From Porpolomopsis calyptriformis (Eukaryota > Basidiomycota > Agaricomycetes > Agaricales > Hygrophoraceae): 64,000 nt of DNA. This document shows positions 1 through 12,085 of the stretch, in pieces. The position numbers and the translations under genes were made by a program. Location: contig OX621163.1 in the NCBI GenBank assembly GCA_951640195.1, positions 372,001 to 436,000 of the forward strand, given 5' to 3'. The number at the start of each line of letters is the position of its first letter. Positions within the stretch are counted from its first letter, which is position 1. The notes beneath the pieces are model-generated. The model saw nothing but the letters and a program-made list of their open reading frames with translations. It searched no databases and had not been told where the DNA came from.

Positions 1-182
1 AAGAGATCGTCTGTGCTATTGGCCGCAGAAACGTTGGTAATCGGCGTGCTAGTGACACTCGTTCCATTCACAGAACCAGTGGGAGTACTCCTCGCGGTTG
101 AGGTAGAAGCATCGCTGATTGCGGCAGATTTTTTGGCAGCCTTTTCTGCGAGGCGCTTTTGCTTGGATGACGAAGGTGGCAT
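1..182 (-). CDS. ARB1: ABCF ATPase (ARB1/ABCF2-like), 5' end only
   Basis: The minus strand opens with an ATG at 182 and stays open to the window edge. It encodes about 60 residues beginning MPPSSSKQKRLAEKAAKK and continuing into a Ser/Thr-rich stretch that ends STDDL. This basic, Lys/Ala-rich start is typical of fungal Arb1/ABCF2 proteins, soluble twin-ATPase ribosome-biogenesis factors. The ATP-binding cassettes would lie beyond base 1, so the call rests on the N-terminus alone. The start codon is only 28 bp from the ATG of the divergent membrane-protein gene at 211, unusually tight for two promoters. Confidence 0.6.
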   Translation of the reverse strand, partial: MPPSSSKQKRLAEKAAKKSAAISDASTSTARSTPTGSVNGTSVTSTPITNVSAANSTDDL

Positions 183-210
183 TGGGTTCAAAGGCTTACG
201 TAAGACCAGC

Positions 211-1201
211 ATGAGCCTCAACAACATCACACTCGACGATACAGACAGCAGTATTTCCTACAGTGGAGGATGGGGCGAGACGCAGTACACGCCTCTTGAC
301 TATGGGGGCACACATTCTCTCAGTTCCAACCCAGGTGCCTTTGCCACTTTTCATTTTACAGGTATCTACGATCGGAATTCTTGAAACCAACCATGGTGCT
401 GACCTATTTGCATAGGCGTCGGTGTGTATTACTGGTCGCCATTGTGGCCATACAGTGTCAATACCATGATTAGCCTCGACGGTGCTCCCGGGGACTGCAT
501 AAACTTGCAGGACCTCTCTCGACCAGGCACAGGTGGCGGCTCTGAGACTGTACAATCATCACCTGTGTGGTCGGCCGTTGGACTAGCCAATACTGCCCAC
601 GTCCTGGTCGCTTCCATGTGCCCGGGAGGACAGTACGCAGTGCTGGATGCAATCACGTAGGTTGTTGAACATCCAAACTCTGTCCGGCTTCTGTTCTTAT
701 TTGCCCCACAGTTACACAGTCGTTTCTTCCGTGACCTCGCCATCGGTTAGCCCTTCACTCCCGCCCTCGACCACAATCACATCCTCAAGCGGTTCTACGA
801 ATTTGAGTTCCAGCACCTCTTCGGCCCCAACCACCGAGAACCGTCCGCTCAGCAACACAGCAGCCATCGCCGTTGGTAGCACCGTCGGCGGCTTGGCTGT
901 CTTAGTGGCTGCAATATTACTATTCCTCTTCACCCGCAAGCGCCGCCAAAAAACCGCCAACAATAAAAGTTATTCAAACGCTCTTTTATCTGATACCCCA
1001 CAAGCGCCCTACGCAAGCCAAGCTGCCCTCATGAGTGGCACGATGAACCAACATCCATATGCCATGCCACAAACTGTTTATGGTCAATATGATCACTGGT
1101 CTCCAAATGGCGGGGTTTCTAGTCCAATGTTACTCACACCCATCACGGGAAATTCGGCGTTCCCCAAGGTTTCCGCACAACCCAGTGTACCCGAGTTATA
1201 G
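211..1201 (+). CDS. Single-pass membrane protein, family member A
   Basis: Exons 211-361, 416-656 and 712-1201 give 293 aa with no interruption. Residues 1-130 form a conserved ectodomain with motifs NITLDDTDSSISYSGG, LDYGGTHSLS, YYWSPLWPYSVNTM, LDG and GLANTAH. A Ser/Thr-rich linker follows, then one membrane segment near residues 181-203, the basic stop-transfer TRKRRQK and a short cytoplasmic tail ending PSVPEL. The ectodomain pattern (an Asp-rich first strand, a repeated FTG edge and a GL-x-N-T-x-H motif) suggests a galactose-binding-like beta-sandwich; that is inference. Three relatives (B-D) lie within 22 kb with identical intron positions. No signal peptide precedes the domain in this model; a missed upstream exon is possible, although ARB1 lies just 28 bp away. 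Confidence 0.8.
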
Positions 1202-1706
1202 AGTTTTTCTTCTTGTCGTTCTGTTATTGTTATGAGCTAAAGGACTAACCCGGGTTTATCGAGTTTTCTTCATGCTTTTTGGACCTACTTTCGTGTTTCT
1301 ACCAGCGGACCTTAACTACATTATGTATAGCTTATTTTATTCCTTCAGCATCTATACCAATATTAGATCGCCCTCATCTGATTCCATTAGACTAGATACT
1401 CCAGAATTAGGATCTTGGTCCTTGACGCTTCGACGACTCTAAGCGTCGGTAAGTCTGCGATCTTTTCTGTCAGTCATCCCTAAGATGTGCCACACAAGAG
1501 CCCCCCAGAAGTTAATCGATAGGTTTGGGAGAGACGAGCGCGATGTTGGACGGAAGGAATCCATGCGACAGAAAGTCGGTTCCACCGTTCGGAGGCAAGT
1601 CTATAACGTAGACAGGAAGCAGATAAAACCGCAAGGGGGGACGAGAGTTGGGCTGGCGGAACTAAACCCAGATGCCAAACACAACAGCGTAGGTATTGAT
1701 AAAGCA
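1202..1706. other. Convergent 3' intergenic region
   Basis: Stretch between two converging genes. It should hold both 3' ends. I see no long ORF with coding character, RNA gene or repeat. Short open frames on both strands (about 1480-1712) overlap each other antisense and have no recognisable content. Confidence 0.5.
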
Positions 1707-3558
1707 TCATAACTGGGCGTGATGATCCATGGAGGGGGTAGGGGGGCCATCAGGCACAAACCCGGGAGGAAGCCACCCATCAGGCGGATCTACTGACGAT
1801 GAATATTCGTTGAGGCTGGATATTCGTGGTGAGTGAGAATTTACGGTATCGGAGGAGTAGAGACGAGCGTCAGGAATGACAGGTGGAAGCGATGACATTG
1901 TGTGATCTGGGCTAAGTAAGTGCACTGAGATAATGTCTGGTCGGCTAGAAGAGTCGGTAGGGGATCGCGACTGGAGGAAAATGAAAAGGTAGATGAGTAG
2001 GGATAAAGACACCTTGTGGAACAAAAATCCTTACTGGCGGTTCTATTGTGATATCTGGAGGGGTTCCAGGAGAGGATAGTGCGCTGCGGTGTGAACGTGC
2101 GGAAATTGAGAGAGCCGCCGAATGGCGACGGTTACCTCGCTCCATGGATCCAGCAAGTTTCTTTATAATTTTGCTCACGCGTCTAGGAATCATAGAGATG
2201 GTCTGCATACCACCGGATTGGGTATCGCTGTGTGGGATTCCTGAAGCGAGTGACTCGCCAAGGTGATCGGGATGATTTGGGACGGTGAAACTTGTCCCGG
2301 TGATAGGATCTTCGGAGACAATGCCCAAAGCGTTTCCATTCGTTTCGGACGTATTCGACGGGTCGTCGAGGTCACCTTGGAACATCCCTGTGGAGGATGT
2401 GTCGTTCGAGGGATGTCGAAGATGTTTCATACGTCTTGTGAGAAACTCAAATTTACCGCCGCGAGGAGGGATAGGATGATCAATTTGGGATGGGTTGTAA
2501 AAACTGACATCGGTCTCGGGTAGTATAGGAGGGAGAGGTATGGTAGGTGTGTGTGGTGAAGGTGGCGGTTGCTCGAGCTCGAGCTCGTGTTGTGGGGGGA
2601 TATCAAGCTGGAAAATCTCCATTGGAGGCGTTTTCGATAATGACATACGGCCAGGAATACGAGAGGGACCTGCGATTCGTCGAGACTGGAATGCATCTTC
2701 GGGAGGGTGATTTGATGGAAGATAAGCGCCCTGAAGCTGTCGTTGATCGTCTCCGGTTGTGGGTCTTGATAGACCGGTCTCAGTCGAATTGCGACCGCGA
2801 AAATCAGTTTCGAGGATGACAGCAGGGCGGGCGCTGATCGGGGAATCCATTGGGAGTGATCGAATGGGTAATGCACTTGGGGAAGCACTGCGGTCTGACA
2901 CTGCATCATTTGTCAATGCATCTTGCTGATGTGAGGATAAACCTTGGTTGGATGATCGACTGACTGGGAGGTCAGGACGAGTGTCTTGGAACGCAACAGT
3001 GCGTGTATCGGCCAAGGCTTGCCGCTGTCCTCTGAGGAAACCAGCTTCGAAACCAACCCTCCGACCCTCCTCTCTGGCGAGCTGTATCAATCGCTCTTCG
3101 TTTAACTTGCGAGCGGTGGTCCTGGCTCTGGCTGCAGCTGTCTCTGCGTCATCTCTCTGGCTTTCGACGATGCGCAACCTGTCTTTCATCCCTGCAATCT
3201 CCCGATTAGCATTTTCTAATTGGAGACGATAGAGGGATATCTCGCGACTGGAACGAGAGACCTCTTCCTCGGCAGACAATTTGACATCGTTCAGGCGTTC
3301 AGAAGCCTCGTAAGCGAGACGTTCGCTGTCTATCGCACGTTGGTTTGTCGATTCTATCTGGTCAAAGGCGGTGGAGAGAAGCTGGCGGAGCTGGCTTGAC
3401 TGGTGTTCCTCCTCGGTGAGAAGACGGAGGAGACGACGAGGGGAGGTAGGTGAATGCGTTGATTCCCTCTCTCTGCCTGATCGTTCACCTGAACTATGAT
3501 GGCTACGCCTGCGCTTAGCTACGAGATCACCGTTTGATTTAGAAGGTTCATCGGCCAT
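1707..3558 (-). CDS. Coiled-coil protein of unknown function
   Basis: Two exons (3558-2035 and 1970-1707, intron 1971-2034, phase 0) encode 595 aa. I chose the ATG at 3558 (MADEPSKSNGD) over an upstream in-frame ATG at 3642 because the charged, nuclear-like N-terminus with KRRRSHHSS begins there. Residues about 45-185 are a long Glu/Arg/Ala-rich heptad region, a predicted coiled coil. The rest is low-complexity, rich in Pro, Ser and Asp, with several SP/TP sites. The second exon ends with a conserved-looking tail containing PPDGWLPPGF. I recognise no enzyme motif; a scaffold or cytoskeleton-associated role is possible but unproven. It is divergent from the zinc-finger gene at 5001. Confidence 0.7.
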
Positions 3559-5000
3559 GCTGTTGTTGAACGATGGAACGTTGAATAATTGGAAAGCACC
3601 ACTTTCTGATGACGAAGTGACTAAAAAGGAAATCAGCAGCATTGCTGTGTACGCTTACGCTACAGGCAAGTCTGTAATTAATCACTGTGCAATCTTCCAG
3701 CTTGGTGAAAGTTCCAGACTCGACCTGACACAGAGTTACGGTTGATTGCTTCTCGGCTTGCCATCCGAATGGAGCATTTTTTGCCTTCCAACGGGCCGAA
3801 AGCTCCGCTGACGCAAAGTCTAATACAAGAAAAAAGAGGAATTGGGATCTCCTTGGTGATGACAAGTGAGTGGAACGCGTTTCAAAACATGTGAGAGAGC
3901 AAATCCATGGAGGTGGGCACTAATCGTGAGGCTGTTTTTGAGCGTCCAGGCGATAGTAGTTTGACATGCCTTTCGGAACGATCGTGATCAAATAAAAAAC
4001 GAGATCTGGGGATATCCGAAAAAGCCTGACGGCGTAGCGCATAGTGTTATGAAAGATGAGTTGGTAACAAATCATCCAGAGCGTTCATCGAGACCGAAAC
4101 CGGCAGAGAGCCCAAGGCGAAAGCCCTAACGCCGTGACCATCATTCGAAGCAACAAGTGCACGTTTCCGGGAATTGCCGTGAGCGAGTTCGGATGTTTTC
4201 CGGATGTTTTTCTGTTTTTTTTTTTTTTTTTTAGGTTGTTCTTTTTTTTTTTTCTCCTCGTCTTGAATGGGCGGGTGGTCGGCGGTGTTCCTGTTATTTT
4301 GTCGGGATTTACGGTTAGAGATGGAGATGGCTGAAACTGAAGGCGTGCATGTTGATCATGTTTTAGGTAAACAAGTGCGTTGGAGGAGGGCTGTATGCCT
4401 TCTTGATGGGGTTGTGGTTCCGAGTATGTGCGACTAAGATGCGGAAGAGGGCTTTTGCCTCTTTACCCCTCCCCCTCTCGACCGTCATGATGGCGTTTTT
4501 TTTTTGAAATTGCTATTGATGAGATTGACCTGTTCGGCAATATACCGTGTCTGTTGGCGGGGGGTGCCGTTCGCAGTTCGGTAAGATGAATGGTGAGCGA
4601 GCGCATGTGGTTGTGCGCACTGCATGTCGATCCACGGCTGAAAGCTTGGAAGGTTACCTGAGGTTACTAGACTGGATCGGATCAGAAACCGTCCTTAAAC
4701 TGAGTAATATGCTCAAAAGTTGTAACGGTGTGATGATAATATCCGCAGCCTTGATTTACTGATGAAACTCCCGTCATTTACTATGCGACGGTCAGATGCG
4801 GTGTGAATCTACCGCGACCTCTAGGCAGCATAGTCGCTCGTTTTGTTACGTATTCGTGCCTGGACGTCATCGGAAGTCTGCGAACTTTCCTAATTCGGTC
4901 ATTAACCGCCACCACCTTTTCCCTTATTTTTTTTTTGGTTCCCGTTCCCGATCCTCGCTCTCTTTCTTTCCTTCCTACCACCACCTCCTTCCCCTCTACA
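3559..5000. promoter_or_regulatory. 1.4-kb divergent intergenic region with poly-T tracts
   Basis: No convincing gene. It lies between the coiled-coil gene (minus) and the C2H2 regulator (plus), so it should contain both promoters and 5' UTRs. Long T runs occur near 4217-4232 and 4243-4253, with another at 4499-4504. The last 100 bp before the ATG at 5001 are strongly pyrimidine-rich, as is common at fungal transcription start regions. A 5' UTR intron cannot be excluded. Confidence 0.45.
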
Positions 5001-6599
5001 ATGTCTCCTATCTCTTCCCCTTCTGACCAAAAACCGCTCTCAACCCAGTTCTTCCACTCCCAGTTCTCCATCATTAACCCTCATTACGTCCCAGACTCCG
5101 CTTCCCCTACTTCCCCGCAATCTGCTTCGAATCCCATCCCGACCGCCCAGAAGAAGAAGCATGTCTGCCCAACTTGCGATCGCCCTTTCACCACAAGCGG
5201 TCATCTCGCCCGGCATTCTAGAGTTCATACCGGAGAGAGGAATCATAAATGCCCTTTTCCTGGGTGCGAAACGCGCTGTTCCAGGCAAGACAATCTCCAG
5301 CAACAGTGAGCCCCTTCTCCTCTTCTATACACACCCTTCACCTTTTCTTTCAGTTACCGTATCCATCTTTCACCTGGCTCACGCCGAAGCTCAACGCGTT
5401 CCGCCATAGCCAGAGCTATGAACGGCACCGTCCCCCCCTCCTCCGGTCTCAACAGGCGCGCTAGCACGTCCTCTACTTCCCCTACTTCCCCACCTTCCGT
5501 TTCCTCTCTCCTCTCCCCTCCTCCGCCCCTCGAGCCTGCCAGGGTTTACGCTCTCTCCACCCCCCCTGATTCCCCTCCTCAGTTAGCGCAGGCCACTCTT
5601 CCTGCCACTGCCCACCCACCTCCAGAGAGCGCCTCTAGTCGCTCCTCCTCCTCCCCCCACTCGCCCTATTCTTCCGTCAGTCACGACCACCACCAGCAAC
5701 ACAACCAGGCTGTGCCCATATACTCCCAACCTATCAATATTAGTGGGCATCAACAACACCCCCAAACGTACTCCCATTATCGGAGCGGTACGACAACTTA
5801 CCAGGAGCAGTCTCAAGGTACTGGCATTACATACGTGCATACCACCCCCATTTCGCATTCCGCTCCTGGGAGCGGAATACATGGACTACACCACACCCAT
5901 AATTCCTACTCCTACTCTGATTCTCGCTATGATAACCGCCACCTTGCTCATAACCTCAATAATCAGAATTCTCCATCCCCTCCTACCCCCAATGCGCCCT
6001 CTCGTCACTCAATCTCCCACATCTCTCACCCACATCCTCGACCTTACCCACAGCATCATATTTCCGATCCTCCCTCTCCCTCATCTTCACCAACTGGTCC
6101 AACCACACCGTCCTCGTACCCTGTTTTCCAGGACGACGCACACTATCAAAGAAACGGCATAATAATGGACCATTCTTCTGCTGAACCCCAAAAACTCTCA
6201 ACCACCCATCATTTTAATTCCCAAGGACAAATGGTTCATTCTACATACTCACCTCCTCTCCCGCTATTATCTGCCCCAATTTCGTCAGCCCCCGCTTCGC
6301 ATAATAATATGTCTGGCCGGTTCGATTCGCCTCCCCCCACTCTCGCGCCCATTCAGGACGAAAGGGTGATGAGGGGGGATTCCAGGCTCGGGTCTTCTCT
6401 CGGACTACAAGGGTCCCACCCGCACCAGCACCATCATTCCCATTCGGCCCCATCCTATTTACATCTTCCGCAACCGGTGCCTACTGACTATCCGTACCAT
6501 CAGGCAATGGGCCTCGGGCATGGGCCCGGACATGGACATAATGCGTGGAAAGTGGACGGAGGAATACGGAGTAAAGGGGTTGGAGCATTGGTACAATGA
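5001..6599 (+). CDS. Two-finger C2H2 zinc-finger transcription factor
   Basis: Exons 5001-5305 and 5354-6599 (phase 2 intron 5306-5353) encode 516 aa. Residues 56-76 form a C2H2 finger (HVCPTCDRPFTTSGHLARH) linked by VHTGERNHK to a second finger at 84-106 (CPFPGCETRCSRQDNLQQ then H-x3-H). The intron falls inside the second finger, splitting its first zinc-binding His codon, and restores the frame exactly. The layout of N-terminal fingers followed by about 400 residues of Pro/Ser/His-rich low complexity resembles fungal Nrg1-type repressors. The factor is presumably nuclear. The ATG at 5001 follows a pyrimidine tract. Assignment as an NRG1 orthologue is inference from finger spacing. Confidence 0.85.
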
Positions 6600-7323
6600 C
6601 CGAAAGCGAGGCTTTGTCCGTGCCAAGATCTTCATCTCCCCTGCTCGCACGCGTTGGCCGCCTTCAATCCAGTACGGGGTAAAGAGGCATCTATCCTCGC
6701 TGGCGACATCCCTTGGGCAACCTTCCTGTACACATATGTTCCGAACTCCAGCCTCTGTACACTCACTGTCCACTAGTCTCTCGCCCGCCTTCTCTTCTTA
6801 CCTACTGCTTACTCTTCTCCGTCCGCACCTCAGTTCCTGCCTTATAGTTGTGTGTATTTGTATAATCTGTGGTCTAAATACTTGTCTCCGTTCACAAAAT
6901 GTTATACAAGGAGTTAAACGGTTATACCGGGGAATCGATAAAGAGATACCAGCACACGAGGAAAACACCAGGCTACGGTTGCAGACCAAGTTGGCTTACA
7001 TTTCGACAACTTACCAGTAGAATATCGATGTTGTCGTCGCCTTTAACATTTGAAGAGATATAGAACGATATTAACCGGCCCCCAGGGGTTATTATTAACC
7101 AGTTCATGCTTTGGCCGCAACTCAGTTCCCTGCTCCACCATCCGCTTACAACGAGGCCAAATTCTATCGCAAATCAGTGATCGCTAAAAATAGGGTAGAT
7201 TATCTTCGTAGTTAAATATATGCCGAATCCACAGAAGACGTTTCTCATCTCCACATCGCCCCCACTTCCACAGTATTCTCCAACACCGCTTGTGAGCCCA
7301 CATTGACACAGTTCCAAGACAAC
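6600..7323. other. Intergenic region between the C2H2 and GAD genes
   Basis: Contains the 3' end of the zinc-finger gene and the promoter of the glutamate decarboxylase gene. An open frame at 6520-7020 overlaps the end of the zinc-finger gene in another frame and shows no recognisable content. No RNA gene or repeat is seen. Confidence 0.45.
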
Positions 7324-9941
7324 ATGGGCTTTCTTTCTCAAGTTCCTGCCCTCCTGCGTCCCTCTAAACCAGAGAATGTGAATGCCACTTTCTACGGCAC
7401 CAACCTCGCCGGACATGATGTTTGCCCCTATGAGATGGGCGACGACGAGGTGTGTGTGTGTGCTATCCTGTCACCCAATCTCCGGTTAACACCATCTGCC
7501 AGATGCCCGCCAGAAGTGCCTACCGCTATATCAAAGACGAACGTCAGTGGTTGTACCCCCTGAACACACCTGCAGTCCTTCGCTCAACTTTCCCCCCCTT
7601 TCCCCGCGCGATCGTTTAGTTCTCATGGATGGCACGCCTGCACTGAACTTGGCTTCTTTCGTCACCACTTACATGCAAGTTATTCTCCGTCAGTCCTCGC
7701 TATTCCTATCGGACTAATGGCAGAACCTTTGATCGAGCAGGGAGGAAGAGGCTGAGAAACTGTACGTTACTCCCCAGAAGACCTGCCCATTTGTTTGATC
7801 TTTTCTACGTAGAATGATGGAAAACTTGTCCAAAAACGTGCGTCATCTAACCCTGTCATCCATATCTGAGTAACGGACTGTGTTTGATCTGGAATAGTTT
7901 ATCGACCTCGAAGGTCAATAAATAAATTCTCTTTCAAAAAAAAAAACATATGCTAACGCCCGTATACCGTGCGTTCTCACCAGAATACCGTAAGCAGTCC
8001 CGAACTATTGTCACACACGCTGAAGCTATAACACAGCCGCTTGTGGGACAATCGAGACGCGTTGCGTGAACATCATCGCCCGCCTTTTCCATGCCCCCCT
8101 CGACAATCCGGAGTCCCAAGCTCTCGGCGTGTCTACCATCGGGTCCTCCGAAGCTATCATCCTCTCCGTGCGTTTTCCCGTGCCTAAAACACCGCACGAA
8201 TGAATTGATGCCGGTGTTGACAGGTTCTCGCCGCGAAGCGACGATGGCAGAATATGCGCAAAGCCGCCGGGAAACCATACGATAAGCCCAACATTGTTAT
8301 GAATAGTGCTGTACAGGTCTGCTGTACGTTTCCTTCATCTCACTTTCTCCGAATTTTGTTTTGTTCACTCTCGTTTATTATTCTAGGGGAGAAAGCGGCT
8401 AGGTGTGAGTACAGTGAAAACCTGTGAGATTGCCGGCAAGACTAACCCCATGATTTGGGAATATCACACAGACCTGGAAGTTGAAGAAAAGTACTGGTAA
8501 GAAAACGTCATTGTGGCGCCGAGCAATAGCTCACCTGAGTTCATGGAAGGTATTGCAAAGAGGACGAATTCGCCGCCAATCCAAAGGAACTCGTTGACCT
8601 CGGTGAGCTACCTACCGTTGACCCTTTCTCTCAAAACGTGCGATATGAATGCATCCTGTAGTTGACGAGAACACCATCCTTGTTTGCGCGATTCTCGGAA
8701 CGACGTACACCGGCGAGTATGAAGATGTGCAAGAAATTGACAGACTCCTTGGCGAGAAGAATAAGAAAGAAGGGTTGTCAGTTTATATCCACGTTGACGG
8801 TGCCTCTGGTGCCTTCGTTGCGCCGTTTACATGCCCTGAACTTGTTTGGGACTTCCAACTCGTATGTTTCTCTTCTCCTTTCTTTTGGATTATTAACGTT
8901 GTTGGTGTATCAGCCTCACGTTTGCTCTATCAATGCCAGCGGGCACAAATGTACGCCTTTCCCCTTTTTACCCGATCGTTCGAGGCTAATCTGATTGATA
9001 ACCGTAGACGGTCTTACTTATGCCGGTGTCGGCTGGGCGGTTTGGCGAGATAAGAGTTTCTTACCTGACCAGATCCTCTTCACCGTCAATTATCTTGGCT
9101 CTCCCCAAGTCTCGTTCACCCTCAACTTCTCCAAATCTGGCGTCCACGTCATCGGACAGTACTATCAATTTTTGCGTCTCGGCAAGGCAGGCTACCGGAG
9201 CATCGTGAAGTCTTCAGTTGCGTATTCTATGTGCGGATGCTAACAGTCCATTTTTTTGGAATTTAGATGAGCAACCTCACGAACACGAGCGACTGGCTCG
9301 CGGGGGAAATCGGACAAATCGAGGACGCCAAAGGGAAAACCAAGTTTGAAATTCTTGGCGACAATCTCGGCGGGAAAGGTCTTCCGCTTGTAGCATGGCG
9401 TTTGAAGGAAAAGGAGGCATATGACGGTACATTTTCCCCCCCCTCGATACGTATAGATGATGGCTAATTGAGTTACATTTTCAGAGTTCGATATCGCGCG
9501 GGTAATGCGCTCCCATGGGTGGATCAGTAAGTGATCTCACCTTGTTATCGTTTTTCCCGAGGACGTTATGTATGATGCGTCTCCAGTACCGGCATACACT
9601 ATGGCCCCTCACTCTGAAAATATGAAGCTCCTGCGTGTGGTTGTGCGAGAAGACTTTTCTATTAATCGCGCCCACTCGTTCCTCCGAGGTCAGTCAGTCC
9701 ACAGTGTTTAATTTAATTTAATTTTTTTTTTTGGTTGTTGTTGACCGACTGGGGGCTCATTCCCGCTCCAGACTTGCTTGGGGCGATCCAGATCCTCGAC
9801 AAGGCGCCAGCAGCCGTGAACCATCACGCTAGAATACTACACTTGGAACGTGGAAAGACCAGGGCGCCTTCCAAGTTGACCGAGGCCGACGACTCGCACT
9901 CTCTCCAGGGAAAGCACGGGAAAACTCACGGAGTGTGTTAA
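7324..9941 (+). CDS. GAD1: Glutamate decarboxylase (PLP-dependent), 19 exons
   Basis: Converts glutamate to GABA in the cytosol, consuming a proton. Exons: 7324-7449, 7503-7542, 7620-7674, 7741-7761, 7813-7837, 7898-7913, 7984-7989, 8037-8167, 8224-8323, 8387-8404, 8472-8496, 8550-8602, 8662-8861, 8914-8950, 9008-9204, 9267-9426, 9485-9526, 9587-9688, 9772-9941. They sum to 507 aa, the normal family length. Landmarks are [57 protein letters not shown] and the PLP-lysine motif [10 protein letters not shown] (Lys about 284). Intron 3 (7675-7740) has a GC donor, and exon 7 is only 6 nt; both are required to match the family. No frameshift or internal stop remains. The C-terminus is basic and hydrophilic; calmodulin binding was not assessed. 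Confidence 0.93.
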
Positions 9942-10226
9942 ATCGGGGGATCAGTCTATCCCACAGAAGAAAAGATGGAATGTTGGTCCAAATCTACTGT
10001 ACGAGTCATTCTGAAGTGTATGCCAGTCCTGAATGTATTTTCTTTGAATCGTTTGAATCCCATTGCACCGAGATAAAAGAGCATAGATAATCATCCATTC
10101 GAAAAAAGAAAAACTAAAACTAAAACACAGAAAAGAAAACACGAGCTACGATAATAATTACCTGGTCCTGTACCATAGATGGTGACGGTCCTGGGTGATA
10201 GCTGCTCCTAAATACTTTATATCCTC

Positions 10227-11886
10227 TCAACCTTGAGTGTACGCAGGTGGCGGTACTTCGCCACGTTCATCCGACACGTTCCTCACCACATAACCGCCAC
10301 TACCGCCCATCTGCTTCTGATCAGCCAAAAACTGCTTTTCGATCGAAAACGAAGAGGGAGCGGCGGTCGAAGAATACTCGGAACTGCCACTCGTGCCCAA
10401 CGCAGAAGCCCCTGATTGCTGTAGCTGTGGCTGCTGTTGGTGTATTGGCTGTTGTAGTTGAGGTTGTGGTTGAGGTTGTGGTTGAGGTTGAAGTTGTGGT
10501 TGTGGTTGAAGTTGCGGGCTCAACTGCTGCGGTGGCCATTGCTGTGGTGGCCATTGCTGTGGAGGTTGCTGATAGGAAGGATATTGTTGAGCAGGCTGAG
10601 GAGGATATGTAGTCGGCATTTGTCCGTGAGGCGGGGCGTATAGATGATGTTGTGGGAATTGGTTATTGTATTCGACCGAGGCCAAGCCAGGGGCATTGGG
10701 GACACCAATAGGGTACATCATTTGTGGTGCCAGATTATTAGAAGCGCCCATGTAGGGCGCGTTTGTCGGAGGTCTCGCGGTGGTCATCATCGCTTGACCA
10801 ATACTAGAAAATGGGTCGTAGGCGCCGGATGAAGAGGATAAGGATGGCTGAGGGCTGAGGTTAGGCTTCGGCGTGCCGATCGGAGTGTCTGTCCGCTGAG
10901 GAATTTGCTGATACCCGTCCGTGTGGCTCGCGCCTTGCTGGGTAGGAAAGCCAGGTGATTGTGGGTGCTGATGAAGAAGCGGGTTGCTGTTATAGAGTTG
11001 TTGGCCGCCGGAGAGAAGTTGGTGTGAAGAGGGATTGTTACCAAGACCTTGATCTTGCGGTTTTTGTGCTGGACCTCCGAAAGCATTGGCGGCGAAGACA
11101 TCGTCCGAAACATGAAGGTCCCTCTGTCGTCGTCGGCACACGAGACAGGTTGCGATGGCGGCGATGGCGATGGCGACGGTGCCACCCACGGCGGCGGCGA
11201 TAATGGGCCCGATGGAGAGGCCTGATTTGTGAGAACCAGAAGGGTTAGAGGTGGAGGAAGCTGTCGGAGATGAAGATGTTGTATATGAGGATGAGACAGG
11301 GGGCGGGGTATCGCCTGCATCTAAAACAGTATAGCTAAGAGGGATAAAGGGTAAATACAATGCGGAGAGAAAAAGAAAAAAGGGAAAAAAGAAACCTGAG
11401 GCCATCCATAACGACAAAATTGCCCCCGGTTGCCCTTGAAGCAACGATGGTGTGTTGAGAGTTCGGCAAACCAGCCATCCCCCAAAGGACAGAGAAAGGC
11501 TGGGTCTCACCGGTGCCAGGGGCGGTGGTGTGGAGAGGGTCGGTCATTTGAACGACGGAGGGTGGATATGAATCGACGGTGAGCAAGGTGTTGACGGGAT
11601 ATGGCCATAGAGGGGCCATATAATAGACAGCAACGCCTATTGGAAGGGGATGTCAAGAAAGGGAGGAAAACGGGGGAAGAGGAAAGGGCAGACCTGTGAA
11701 TGTGTAAGTAGCGGTACCAGTCGGATCGAGGCTATAAGAATGACTGCCGCCGAAATCGAGGGGGGAAGCCACGCTGCTCCAATTGCCTGAGTAGCGAAAC
11801 GAGGGGTCGTCGACGGTAACATTGTGAACGGCGTGTATGAGATTGATTGAAAGAAAAAAAGGGAGGAGGTAAAGGAGTGACTGCAT
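10227..11886 (-). CDS. Single-pass membrane protein, family member B
   Basis: Exons 11886-11694, 11636-11396 and 11334-10227 encode 513 aa. A clear signal peptide opens the protein (MQSLLYLLPFFLSINLIHA). The shared ectodomain follows: NVTVDDPSFRYSGNW, LDFGGSHSYS, FTG, YYMAPLWPYPVNTL and GLPNSQH. A Ser/Thr-rich stalk, a membrane segment around residues 186-212 (PIIAAAVGGTVAIAIAAIA) and the basic CRRRQR come next. The long cytoplasmic tail is rich in Pro and Gln, with a run of alternating P and Q encoded at about 10450-10520, and ends with PPPAYTQG. PPxY-like tails can bind WW domains; whether this one does is unknown. Introns match members A, C and D in position and phase. Confidence 0.88.
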
Positions 11887-12085
11887 GATTGGAAGGAGAA
11901 GAGGCTGAGCAAGAGCGGGGAGGTGTGGCAGTAGTAACCGTGGGAAATTTAAGTAACTCGACGAAAATTAAAAAACAAATATTTCGTGTCAAACGTTCTC
12001 TGTTGCTGTACCGAGGTTTCCAGCTTTGTTCGACTTCCAAATCGCTCCTGATTTCGAGCGAATTTCGAGCGAATTTTTGAGCGCA

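Noticed and set aside
13..210. Plus-strand open frame upstream of and in frame with family member A
   Set aside because: It begins at GTG and is the antisense of the ARB1-like N-terminus, which has far better coding content; A is started at the ATG at 211.
4134..4334. Small plus-strand ORF with a Phe-rich run
   Set aside because: The Phe run is just the poly-T tract in the divergent intergenic region; no homology or splice context.
5583..6201. Minus-strand ORFs across the C2H2 gene
   Set aside because: They are mirror images of low-complexity Pro/Ser/His codons on the plus strand.
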